NCBI GenBank assembly: GCA_947650365.1
Contig: OX393549.1
Span: 90,800,111-90,864,110 of the forward strand
Length of the DNA: 64,000 nt
Origin: Chamaelirium japonicum
Taxonomy: Eukaryota > Streptophyta > Magnoliopsida > Liliales > Melanthiaceae
Direction: 5' to 3'
Numbering within the stretch: the stretch's first letter is position 1; each line of letters starts with the position of its first letter. A program made the translations under genes and the position numbers. Positions 23,591 through 33,858 of the stretch are shown in pieces. The notes under the pieces are model-generated. The model was not told the DNA's origin and made no database searches. It saw nothing but the letters and a program-made list of their open reading frames with translations.

Positions 23591-24199
23591 AGATTTCAAC
23601 TTCGAGAAAACAAGGTATTTTATTGATAAAAACAAATTTATGGTTATAATTTTGAGAGGCTACCCGACAGACGTTGTGAACTCGTCTTTCCAAGCGCTCA
23701 ACCTCTTTGCCAGAGGATGCTTCCTAATGCAGGTATACGTGAACACTGTTTGCCTAGAGGATTTTGCATCAACATATAATATTGACTCTTATCCTTTATT
23801 GATGTCGTCTTTCCTTCCCTTGGTCCGGTTCCTTGTTGGCGAGGTAGCCATCAAGTCGCCCTTCTTAGACCTAATCTTTGATGTGATGCTTAGCTTCCGA
23901 CAAGTAGAGGTTGGGTGGCCATGGCTGCGATAGAAATCATAGTAGGCTATCGTATCCCCTGTCTGGTCTGAATTTGGAGGGAAAGGCTATAGTCATTTAT
24001 AGAAAAGTTTATTCTGCATGTAGACGAAGATGTCTTCAATCGAGGTGTTAGCTCAGTGAACACCCTTTCCTCTCTCGAAGTTTGCCTCTTCCCTACTAGA
24101 AGGTTGGATCTTTATTTGTACCTTTTGGCCGGTACCTTCTGGTCGAACATGGCATTGTCATGCTTTTTCTAGCGTTCTTCCTTCTGTGTTTTGTCAGTC

Positions 24200-24994
24200 T
24201 TCTTATGTCGAGAGTCACGAGGTTCGCGTGGCTCGCGTAATTTTTTATCCCGCTGATTATCTTCCACCTCTAACTCCCACTATACGCGTTTGAACAATGC
24301 TTCCAAGAAGCCGGAAGGATGCCGGATGAAGTCAGTGTAGATGTGGAGTTTCGGCCAGATAGCACTCTAGAATGCTAGTATGATAGCCTCCTCATTATAT
24401 GATCGACCAGTGAGCTCAGAATGCTCTTTGTGGAACCTTATCATGAAGCTCCTCAGGGACTCGTCAGTGCCCATCTTCAACAGGTAGAAAGTGTCTAGCT
24501 TCTTTTCTGACTTTAGGTTCAGCCGGTAGTGATTCATGAAGAGTTCTGTCAACTCTTTGAATGTGGCCATCGTACCGGTGGGCAGAGTATGGTACCAATC
24601 AAGGGAAGGTCCCTCAAGGCTTCCCGCAAACATACGGCAAAGGATGTGGTTATCGTACTCGTATGGCATTATGGCTTGATTAAAGACCAGAATATGGAAA
24701 GCAAGGTCTAGCTCCCTTGATACAGTTAAATTTTGGCAAGTTCGATGTCCGTTGATCCTGAGGAAACAGGACTGTCAATACTTTAGGGTGCAAGGGCCCC
24801 ACCGAGGTGACTAGCAGCCTGCTGTCTTGATAGCGTCGACCCACATCGATGACCTGTCTCAGTTTGTTAAGTAATTCACAAGTATCTGTTGCCTTTGTAC
24901 GTGAGTGGATGGGGTGCCCAGTGGACCCAGTTGACTCAGACGACCTTTCTCTGTGATGGCTTTGTGTGTTATCAACGTCGAGGCTATCCCACAC
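24200..24994 (-). pseudogene. Element D gag
   Basis: The piece at 24994-24680 ends with LPKFNCIKGARP, and 24669-24367 reads LCRMFAGSLEGPSLDWYHTL, FMNHYRLNLKSEKKLDTFYLLKMG and SEHTELTGR-type blocks. This is the conserved core of Ty3/Gypsy gag, closely like the gag of element B (LCRTFAGSLDEPSLDWYHNL). The two pieces are in different frames. Charged sequence (KLREPREPRDSRHKK) continues to about 24200. Gag would build the particle. Here it is broken. Confidence 0.75.
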
Positions 24995-25582
24995 TGTTTG
25001 CTGCTAGTCTCACACTAGATACCTGACATTTCTCGGTGCATAGCCCACGTGGTTCTTCAAGATGATGACTCGCGGTTGGGTGAGTCCTTGGTTGATCTTC
25101 ATTAGCGATGGGAGTGTTGTGGACCATGACCCCCGCTCTCCCAACTATCTTTTCCAGGGAATCCCTTTCTTACTCGAGAGTCGTATTATTCTTGAGGATA
25201 TCTAACAACTGAAAGTCAGTAGTTGAAATCTTGTACGTAGCCTGGTGCTCGCTCTCTTGAGTGACATGCTCCTTGCCAAGTCGGTGTCTCGGTAATGATG
25301 AGTTATGCCGATTGTTACGGCCTTTTGGATTACTGCTTTGCAGCCCCAGTTGCTCTTGGACATATCTTCAGTTGGTTGTTTTGGAGACTTCTTGCTCATC
25401 TTCGATTAGCACATTATTTGTCTGATCAGCACCTGCCTTCAAAGGGTTGGTGCTGGCCTTCACCATCGAGTACATTGACATCAGCGTGATGAAGAAGTTG
25501 AAGTAGACTTGAAGGAGGGCTTGTGGATCGTCACCATAAGTTCAGTAAGAGTCGGTAGAGGTATGGGTAGAACTTCAATCCC

Positions 25583-25597
25583 ACATATGGCGCCAAA
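25583..25597 (-). promoter_or_regulatory. Primer binding site of element D
   Basis: The minus strand reads TGGCGCCATATGTGGG, close to the TGGCGCCGTCTGTG of element B and TGGCGCCATCTGTG of element C. It lies between the LTR start and gag. Confidence 0.6.
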
Positions 25598-25636
25598 GAT
25601 TATAGAGGAGATTTCTGTGTCGTCTTGATCAGAGAC
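25598..25636 (-). repeat. Terminal fragment of element D 5' LTR
   Basis: These 39 bases sit between the primer binding site of D and the start of the LTR of C. Joined to 48848 onward they align in layout with the start of the LTR of B (…AAGACCTCGCC in B, …AGAGAC then CTCGCC here). This shows C is inserted in the LTR of D. Confidence 0.55.
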
Positions 25637-26308
25637 TGTGGGGGAGGATTTCATACCGTCGTACGTGACCCTCCTCCAACAGTCGATTGAAGGTTTTACC
25701 CTTCGAGATGTGGTGAGCTTCGAAGTGCTGATCTGCAACATGCTACGCTGTCACACAAGCACTGTAGGGTAGAGAGAGTTGACACTAGATGTGGTGACGA
25801 AGTTTGGCCGAAGACTACATCTCCGTGCGGTAAGACACAACCTTTGAATCCACTATCTCTGAATAAAGTAGAGCTACTCTTGACAGGCCGATGAGTGCTT
25901 CTTACAAGATGACAGAGGGTGGAGAGGGGATCTGAAAACTAGAAAGCTCAGGGAGCTCTAGAAAACAGAAAGTAGGATTATGGTTTTGATTTTGGGATCT
26001 GGAATTATTTACAGGGTTTGTTATTTATAAGATCTTAGTTTATCTAGAAAATATTCCAGAAATATTCTAAAGAATATCCGAGGTTTGGTAAATACCCGGA
26101 GGGATTTACCAGACCCAAGATAGTGCAAGTGGGCCCCAGGTAGGACTGCGGGTCCCACGTCGTACTCATGGGCCCCAGGCAGGGCTGCGGGTCCCACCAT
26201 TGGACTCATGGGCCCCAGGCAGGGCTACGGGTCACACTGTTGGACTCGTGGGCCCCAGGCAGGGATGTGGGTCCCACCATTGGGCGTTAGCCAGATTTTG
26301 CACCCACA
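25637..26308 (-). repeat. 3' LTR of element C (672 bp)
   Basis: It begins TGTGGGGGAGGATTTC and ends TTTGCACCCACA on the plus strand. A TATAAATAA box lies on the minus strand at 26021-26029. The U3 part on the right repeats GTGGGCCCCAGGCAGGGCTG units of about 41 bp. It is followed by a minus-strand purine tract (GGGAGGAGGTAAC), the polypurine tract of C. Confidence 0.85.
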
Positions 26309-26434
26309 GTTACCTCCTCCCAGCTAGATAAGTGTTAACCTAGCTGGCTGGGATTTCCTGGTGTAAAGTCGGACGCTCGTTTGCCAACCCTCTATCTGGG
26401 GTTGGCCGTTGGGCCCGCCGGCCCCCTGTTAGGG

Positions 26435-26815
26435 GCCGACCGGATGTGCATCTGCCGACCCATTGTGTGGGGCCACCATCGTCTGTCTGCCGACCCGTTG
26501 TGCAGGACTGATTGATATCTGTCTGCCGACCCTCTATCCGGGGTCGACTACTGTGCGCCTACTGACCTGTTGCATTCGGTCGACCGCCGTCTGTCTGCCG
26601 ACCCGTTGCGCGGGGCTGATTGCTATCTATCTGCGGACCCTCTGTCCGGGGCCGACTACTGTGCGCCTGCTGACCCGTTGCGTGGGGCCGATCGTCGTCT
26701 GTCTACCGACCCGTTGTGTGGGGCTGGCCATCGTTTGCCTGCCGACCCCCTGTCCAGGGCCGACTGTTATGCGCCTGCCAACCCGTTACGCAGGACCGAC
26801 TGCGTGTGTGTTACC
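26435..26815. repeat. Minisatellite, about 36-bp subunits in 108-bp units
   Basis: GTCTGTCTGCCGACCCGTTG appears at about 26480, 26588 and 26696, with variants of GGGGCCGACTACTGTGCGCC between them. The spacing of 108 bp contains three related 36-bp subunits. Frames across it (CVGPIVVCLPT and the like) are repeat translations, not genes. Confidence 0.75.
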
Positions 26816-26889
26816 CCCTCCCAGTTGGCTAGGTGGTAACTTAGCTGACTGGAATTCACAGAAATATGTACGCGCAGGGTGTTGCGGGT

Positions 26890-27370
26890 CAAATAACCTA
26901 GGGGGATTTGGGCAAAAGTTTTTTAGGAAGGTTTTTTGCCAAAAAGCCAGGGGCGGGGGGCATTGTGCATAAAAGCCAGGGGGCGGGGGGCTTTGTGTAT
27001 AAAGCTAGGCGGTAGGGGGTTTTGTGTAAAAAGTCCTGGGAGTGGGGGGTTTTGTGCAAAAAGCCAGGGGCAGGGTGGTTTATGCCAAAAGGTCAGGGGG
27101 GCGGGGGGCATTGTGTATAAAAAGCCAGGGGGCGAGGGGCTCTTTGCAAAAAGTCAGGGGTAGGGGGGTTTTGAATAAAAAATCATAGGGCAGGAGGGTT
27201 CGGCTAAAAAAAAATTATGCAGGGGGGTTTGGTCAAAGATTCTGGGCGGGCAGGGGTTTTTATGTAAAAAACCATGGTCTGTGTTTTTAGGAAAAAAGGG
27301 GCAGCAGGGGTGTTCTGGGTAGAAGTTTTAGGACTGGGGGGTTTTTTTACAAAAACCCAGGTTGGGTTTT
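26890..27370. repeat. G-rich minisatellite
   Basis: Runs of four to six G alternate with AAAAAGCCAGG and TTTTGTGTA segments in units of about 28-42 bp. More than ten degenerate copies are visible. The plus strand has many closely spaced G-runs of the kind that can form G-quadruplexes. Confidence 0.75.
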
Positions 27371-28615
27371 AGGGTGTCGGGTGAAGTGTATTGTTAAGTC
27401 TCCAAATAATACATTTTATCGCTTATTTCTTACTACATTATCGTCGCTTTTCTACGTAAAACTTTTCATATACTCGTAAAGTGTCATTTTCTTTGCACCA
27501 CTGCATAGTATACTTTAATACGGACATAACGGTATATTAGTTCGCACTCATACAATACATGCATGAAAAATACGGAGCCCAATAGTTCAAATTATTCTTT
27601 TTTATCGATAATCACATTGAAACCTTACATGCGTCATTTCACGTGTGTTTTTCAGAGAATTGATCTGGTTCTCGACGCAGCTAGCCCAAGGGATCGTGCT
27701 AAAGTGATGGATATTCTCACGACGAGTCGGTGCCAGGGGGAAGGTGGGAACGGTGGCCAGCTACTGCTTGTCGACGGTGAAGAAGGAGGGGGGGAGGGGG
27801 AGCTCGTGGCCCCCTCCCTGCTGCTACACCTGGCTGCCGAAGAAGAAGAAGAAGAAGGCGGGGAGGAGGAGCTTGCGGCCCCCTCCCTGGTGCTCTTTGG
27901 TCGTCGGAGAAGAAGGTGGGGAGGCCGATCGATGCGATTGGGACCTCACGCTGCGGGCCGGGTCTGAGGTCGAGGCCAAGGGGCACCTCTAGAGATAAGG
28001 GGCTGTTGGATCCATCAGGAGTTGAGGGCGATCTGTTATAGAAGAGAGGTTTCGTCGCCAATCGAGATTGGGGAAGAAGAGCCCGTGGGTCTGATCGCCA
28101 AAAGTGAACCTCAGGGTTGGCTGTCAGATCAAATCAGTGCAAGCGGTGGCCGTTGATCACGGTCATAGATTTGAGGGGAGAGGGGATCGGTCGTCGGTCT
28201 TCTGCTAGGTGTGAATCCTAGCCGTTGATTCTAATTTGCCGGGAGCATTTGGTGGAGGCCATAGGATGAGTTATTAGATTTATGCCATGTAAAGTTGGCA
28301 GCCCAAAATAAGGGATAATGAATCGTAGCCGTTGATGCCTTGTTGAAAGAAAAGAGGAAGCAATCATGGCAGTTGAGGAAGCAATCATAGTCTTGTGTTT
28401 GCTATTTGAGCCCATTGTTGGCTAACTGGCAGCCCATGTGATGTCTTGTCTAGCTTTGCATTATACAACCAACCCAATAACCAACCTTCCTAGCCAACCT
28501 TGAGTTGAGCCGTTGATGTCACACTCTCGAGATGCTGTGACCAGATGCTATGATCCCGTCGTCGATGCATGTCGGCTAGATTGATTACGACTTACTAACC
28601 AGGCCCGAGTGCGAT
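27371..28615. other. Unassigned sequence in element C
   Basis: No domain is recognised. A T-rich tract ending TTTTTCAG at 27656 precedes a short open stretch (RIDLVLDAASPRDRAKVMDIL) that looks like a plant exon behind a 3' splice site. It then runs into a GAAGAAGAAG-rich repeat at 27780-27930. This could be a captured gene fragment, but I cannot identify a source gene. Confidence 0.3.
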
Positions 28616-30435
28616 TCAATCTATATGTTCGATCATCTCTAGTAGTAGTGTGTCGGAGCCCGTCGGCTTTTGTCTGCAAGTGCCGGAACTGTCTCTTCGG
28701 GCTCGTTGAGCACCGAGGCGGTGCGGAGCACCTCGGACTTTGTCTGCGAGCGCCAGAGTTGTCTCTCCGGGCTCGATGAGAGCCGAGGCGGTACGAAGCA
28801 CCTCGGACTTTGTGTTTGAATACTGAGGCTATCTTCTCGAGCCTAGACGATGTCAACGCCTCGGGCTTTCGAAGGTACCGAGGTGGCAAATCCTGCCTTA
28901 AACTTTGTCTTCGAATGCCGAGGCAAAGGTCGCCTCGGGCCGAGATGGTGCTGACGTCTTGGGGTTTTTCAGGTGCCGAGGCAACGAAACATGCCTTGGA
29001 CTTAGGCTTCGAATGCCGAGGCGAAGGTCACCTCGGGCCGAGATGGTGCCGACGTCTCGAGCTTCGTTAAGTGTCGAGGCGGTGAAGCCTGCCTCGGACT
29101 TTGTCTTTGAATGCCGAGATGAAGGTCGCCTCGGGTCGAGACGGCGTCGATGTCTCGGGCTTCGTTAGGTGCCGAGGCAGCAAAGCTTGCCTCAGACTTT
29201 GTCTTCGAATGCCGAGGTAAAGGTCGCCTCAAGCCGAGATGGTGCCGATGTCTCGGACTTCATCAGGTGCCGAGTCAACGAACCTGCCTCGGACTTTGTC
29301 TTCGAATGCCGAGGCAAAAGTCGCCTCGGGCCTAGACATTGTCGATGTCTCGGGCTTCATCAGGTGTCGAGGTAGCGAAGCCTGCCTCGAACTTTGTCTT
29401 TGAATGACGAGGTGAAGGTTGCCTCGGGGCGAGACAACATTGACATCTCGGGCTTCGTCAGGTGCCAAGGCAGTGAAACCTGTCTTGGACTTTGTCTTCG
29501 AATGCCAAGGAGAAGGTTGCCTTGGGCCAAGACAGTGCCAACGTCTTGGGCTTCGTCAGGTGCCGAGGTGGCGAAGCCTACCTCGGACTTTGTCTTCGAA
29601 TACCGAGGTGAAGGTTGCCTCGGGCCGAGACGGCGTTGACGTCTCAGGCTTCGTCAGGTGCCGAGGCGGTGAAGCCTGCCTCGGACTATGTCTTCGAATG
29701 CCGAGGCGAAGGTTGCCTCAGGATTTGCTTTCGAATGCCAAGGCTATCAGGTGCCGAGGCGGCGAAGCCTGCCTCGGACTTTGTCTTCGAATGCCAAGGC
29801 GACGGTCGCCTCGGGCCGAGATGGTGCCAACGTCTCGGGCTTTCTCAGGTGCTGAGGCGGCGAAGCCTACCTCGGACTTTATCTTCGAATGCTGAGGCGG
29901 AGATCACCTTGGGCCGAGACGGTGTCGATATCTCGGGCTTTGTCAAATATTGAGGCAGCAAAGCCTGTCTCTGACTTTGTTTTCAAATGCCAAGGTGGAG
30001 GTTGCCTCGGGCTTTGCTTACGAATGCCAAGGCTATCAGGTGCCGAGGCGGCAAAGCTTGTCTCAAACTTTGTCTTCGAATGCCGAGGCGACGATCGTCT
30101 CGGTCCGAGACGGTGCCGACGTCTTAGGCTTTGTCAAGTACCGAGGCGGCAAAGCCTACCTCGGACTTTGTCTTCAAATGCCGAGGCGAAAGTTGCCTCG
30201 GGCTTTGCTTTCGAATGCCAAGGCTATCACCTTGGTCCAAGACGATATCATCGTCTCAGGCTTTGTCTTCGAAAGCCAAGGCTATCTCTTTGGGCCGAGA
30301 CGATGTTGCCGCCTCGGGCTTTTGAATGCCAAGGTTGTCACCTTGGGCCAAGATGATGTCATCGTCTCGGGTTTGTCTTCGAATGCCAAGGATGAGACCT
30401 TGGACTTACTGATCAATGGGGGGTAAGAATTCGGA
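28616..30435. repeat. Tandem array of about 105-bp units in element C
   Basis: The box TTTGTCTTCGAATGCCGAGGC recurs about every 100-106 bp, each time with GGTCGCCTCGGGCCGAGA and GTCTCGGGCTTCGTCAGGTG. About seventeen degenerate copies are present. Long reading frames (MPRRRSPRAEMVP) occur only because the unit length is often a multiple of three. The array adjoins the 200-bp array unit at about 30430 in which element B inserted. Confidence 0.85.
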
Positions 30436-30466
30436 GTACTTAGTATGGTGCCTTTGTATCGGTTGG

Positions 30467-31342
30467 TGTGGGGGAAAATCTTCGTGCTGACCCGAAGACC
30501 TCGCCTCACCAGTCAATTGAGGTTTCGAGTCGAAGAGATCATTGTTCGATCTGTTGATTGAAGTAGCTGCTTTTGATATGCAAAGAGAGAGGGAGATACA
30601 ATCAGAGAGTTGACACGAGAGATGTGATCTCGGAGTTCAGCCGAAGCCTACGTCTCCGTGCTATAGGGAGCAACCTGAATTCACTAACACTTTTATCGGA
30701 GTGATCTCGACAGGCCGAGTCTCACTGAAGACACACTGATCTCTTCGAAGGAGAGAAGAAGATCAAAAAGAGTTGAAGATTGAGAGGGTTGGCACTTCCA
30801 GAACTCTGATTTCTGAAATCAGATATCAGATGATGATGGCACTGATCTTCCTTTCTGGATTCTCTCTGGATTTGAAATCGGATCCTTTTACATTCGAAGG
30901 CTCTGCTATTTATAGGATTCTCTGGTGGTAAATGGCGGTTTCTGCTGCAGTATCTGGGGATCCTCCAGGTAAAGCTGGTGGGCCCCGCTACCGTCTTCTG
31001 GGGTTTCCACGGGCTATTGGGCCCACCAGGCAGGGCCGGTGGGTCCCGCGATAGTCTTCGTGGGCCCACCAGGCAGGGCCGGTGGGTCCCGCTGTAGTCT
31101 TCGGGGGCCCACCGGGCAGGGCCGGTGGGTCCCGCTGTAGTCTTCGGGGGCCCACCAGGCAGGGCCGGTGGGTCCCGCTGTAGTCTCTGGGGGCCCACCA
31201 GGCAGGGCCCGTGGGTCCCGCTGTAGTCTCCGGGGGCCCACCAGGCAGGGCCGGGGGGTCCCGCTGTAGTCTCCGGGGGCCCACCAGGCAGGGCCGGTGG
31301 GTCCTGCTGCTTGCAGATTTCTTACCAAAATTTGCACCCACA
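30467..31342 (-). repeat. 3' LTR of element B (876 bp)
   Basis: It begins TGTGGGGGAAAATCTTCG and ends TTTGCACCCACA. A TATAAATAG box lies on the minus strand at 30906-30914. From about 31015 it has about seven copies of a ~43-bp repeat with GGCAGGGCCGGTGGGTCCCG, one fewer than the other LTR. The minus-strand purine tract GGAGGGGGTAAC at 31343-31354 is the polypurine tract. Confidence 0.92.
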
Positions 31343-31444
31343 GTTACCCCCTCCAAGTTAGCTAAGAGTCCGCCTTGGCTGGCTTGGATTATTGGTGCAA
31401 AGCTATCGATCCCCTGTCAAAAGGAGCTCTGTCGAAATGTTAGC

Positions 31445-33425
31445 GAAAAAATAGACTGATCGGTCAAATTTGACCGATCGGTCAAATTTGACCGATCGGT
31501 CAAACTTGACTGATCGTTCAAATTTGACCGATCGGTCAAACTTAACCGATCGGTCAAACTTAACCGATCGGTCAAACTTAACCGATCGGCCAAACTTGAC
31601 CGATCGGTCAATTTTGACCGATCGGTCGAATTCAACCGGTCAAGGTTGGAGTGATCGGTCAAAAAACAGAGTTTTTTGACCAATCCAGTAGAAAATCGAC
31701 CGATTGGTTGATTTTGACCGATCGGTCAAGTTTGACCGATCGGTTAAAATCAGCCGGTCAAGATTTGGGTGATCGGCAAAAAACACAAGTTTTTTGCCTG
31801 ATCCAGTAGAAAATCGACCGATCGGTCAAGTTTGACCGATCGGTTAAAATCAGCCGGTCAAGGTTTGGGTGATCGACAAAAAACACAAGTTTTTTGCCTG
31901 ATCCAGTAGAAAATCGACCGATCGGTTGATTTTGACCGATCGGTCAAGTTTGACCGATCGGCTAAAATCAGCCGGTCAAGGTTTGCGTGATCGGCAAAAA
32001 ACACAAGTTTTTTGCCTGATCCAGTAGAAAATCGACCGATTTTGACCGATCGGTTAAAATCAACCGGTCAAGGTTTGGGTGATCGGCAAAAAACACAAGT
32101 TTTTTGCCTGATCCAGTAGAAAATCGACCGATCGGTTGATTTTGACCGATCGGTCAAGTTTGGCCGATCGGTTAAAATCAGTCGGTCAAGGTTTGGGTGC
32201 TCGGCAAAAAACACAAGTTTTTTGCCTGATCCAGTAGAAAATCGACCGATCGGGTGATTTTTATCGATCGGTCAAGTTTGACTGATCGGCTAAAATCAGC
32301 CGGTCAAGGTTTGGGTGATCGGCAAAAATTACAAGTTTTTTGCCTGATCTAGTAGAAAATCGACCGATCGGTCAAGTTTGACCGATCGGTTAAAATCAGT
32401 CGGTCAAGGTTTGGGTGATCGGCAAAAAACACAAGTTTTTTGCCTGATCCAGTAGAAAATCGACCGATCGGTTGATTTTGACCGATCGGTCAAGTTTGAC
32501 CGATCGGTTAAAATCAGCCGGTCAAGGTTTGGATGATCGGCAAAAAACACAAGTTTTTTGCCTGATCCAGTAGAAAATCGACCGATCAGGTGATTTTGAC
32601 CGATCGGTTAAAATCAGCCGGTCAAGGTTTGGGTGATCGGCAAAAAACACAAGTTTTTTGCCTGATCCAGTAGAAAATCGACCGATCGGTTGATTTTGAC
32701 CGATCGGTCAAGTTTGACCGATCGGCTAAAATCAGCCGGTCAAGGTTTGGGTGATCGGCAAAAAACACAAGTTTTTTGCCTGATCCAGTAGAAAATCGAC
32801 CGATCGGTTGATTTTGTCCGATCGGTCAAGTTTGACCGATCGGTTAAAATCAGCCGGTCAAGGTTTGGGTGATCGGCAAAAAACACAAGTTTTTTGCCTG
32901 ATCCAGTAGAAAATCGACCGATTGGTTGATTTTGACCGATCGGTCAAGTTTGACCGATCGGCTAAAATCAGCCGGTCAAGGTTTGGGTGATCGATAAAAA
33001 ATACAAGTTTTTTGCCTGATCCAGTAGAAAATCGACCGATCGGTTGATTTTGACCGATCGGTCAAGTTTGACCGATCGGCTAAAATCAGCCGGTCAAGGT
33101 TTGGGTGATCGGCAAAAAACATAAGTTTTTTGCCTGATCGGTTGATTTTGACCGATCGGTCAAGTTTGACCGATCGGTTAAAATCAGCCGGTCAAGGTTT
33201 GGATGATCGGCAAAAAACACAAGTTTTTTACCTGATCCAGTAGAAAATCGACCGATCGGGTGATTTTGACTGATCGGTCAAGTTTGACCGATCGGTTAAA
33301 ATCAGCCGGTCAAGGTTTAGGTGATCGGCAAAAAACATAAGTTTTTTACCTGATCCAGTAGAAAATCGACCGATCGAGTGATTTTGACCGATCGGTTAAA
33401 ATCAACCGGTCAAGTTTTGAGGGTT
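31445..33425. repeat. Palindromic W-box-like tandem array of element B
   Basis: The first 200 bp are a simple array of the 16-bp perfect palindrome TTGACCGATCGGTCAA and variants. From about 31680 this is set in a higher-order unit of about 95-135 bp with AATCAGCCGGTCAAGGTTTG, GATCGGCAAAAAACACAAG and TTTTTTGCCTGATCCAGTAG, about sixteen copies. Each TTGAC(C/T) is the core of a plant W-box, the site bound by WRKY factors, and each palindrome has two facing cores. The array lies just upstream of the antisense gene of B and just inside its 3' LTR. Whether any WRKY protein binds is unknown. Confidence 0.9.
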
Positions 33426-33858
33426 AAGGCGAAAGAGCCTGTTTTTTTGTCTGATCCTCTGATAAATTACCCACCATCCCGCCGGTTGATCAGACAAAAT
33501 ACTTGTGCAACGAGTTGAATCTTCAGGCCCAGTGGTTTGGTAGAGCCAGTGGTTCGCTTGAACTGGTGGTTCATTTGAACCGGTGATCCGGCCGGTTCGA
33601 CGTTTCGTCTGGTCCCGATTGTTCGCCTGATTTTGCGCTTGCTATGGATGGATGCCACGTGTACCTACAAAAATATGCGATTTGATATGGTGATGACACG
33701 TGTCATCTCGATTTCTGCGCTTAATTCCCTCAGGATACTTAAGCTTCTTTGGCTGTCATTTTCGCCCCACGCTTTCAGAAAATTTTCGAAGTCCAGAGAT
33801 TTTGCTTTCAATCTCTCGTTCTTTGTTTCCCTGTCCTTCTCCTTTCTCGATCGATCGA

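Larger units (their letters stand above)
18480..25636 (-). mobile_element. Element D, internal part and start of its 5' LTR
   Basis: Minus-strand order from the right is LTR start (25598-25636), primer binding site (25583-25597), gag (about 24994-24200) and a ~107-bp tandem array reaching 18480. No protease, reverse transcriptase or integrase is seen. The rest of its 5' LTR lies at 48848-49412, because element C inserted into it. The 3' LTR is not found, so the left end was probably lost. It looks like a non-autonomous Tat-type element. Confidence 0.65.

Noticed and set aside
24994-26308. Tandem LTR-internal-LTR-internal array sharing one LTR between C and D
   Set aside because: First considered because gag of D lies next to LTR C. 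The extra 39 bases, the GAGAC/GAAAC flanks and the resumed D LTR at 48848 fit insertion of C into the D LTR better.
26463-26972. 169-codon frame with CLPTRCAGL repeats
   Set aside because: It is a translation of the 36/108-bp minisatellite.
28810-30430. Long arginine/proline-rich reading frames on the plus strand
   Set aside because: They are translations of ~105-bp tandem units open in several frames, with no conserved start.
31445-33425. CRISPR-like regular repeats
   Set aside because: The repeats are palindromes in a higher-order satellite with no unique spacers and no cas genes, inside a plant retrotransposon.
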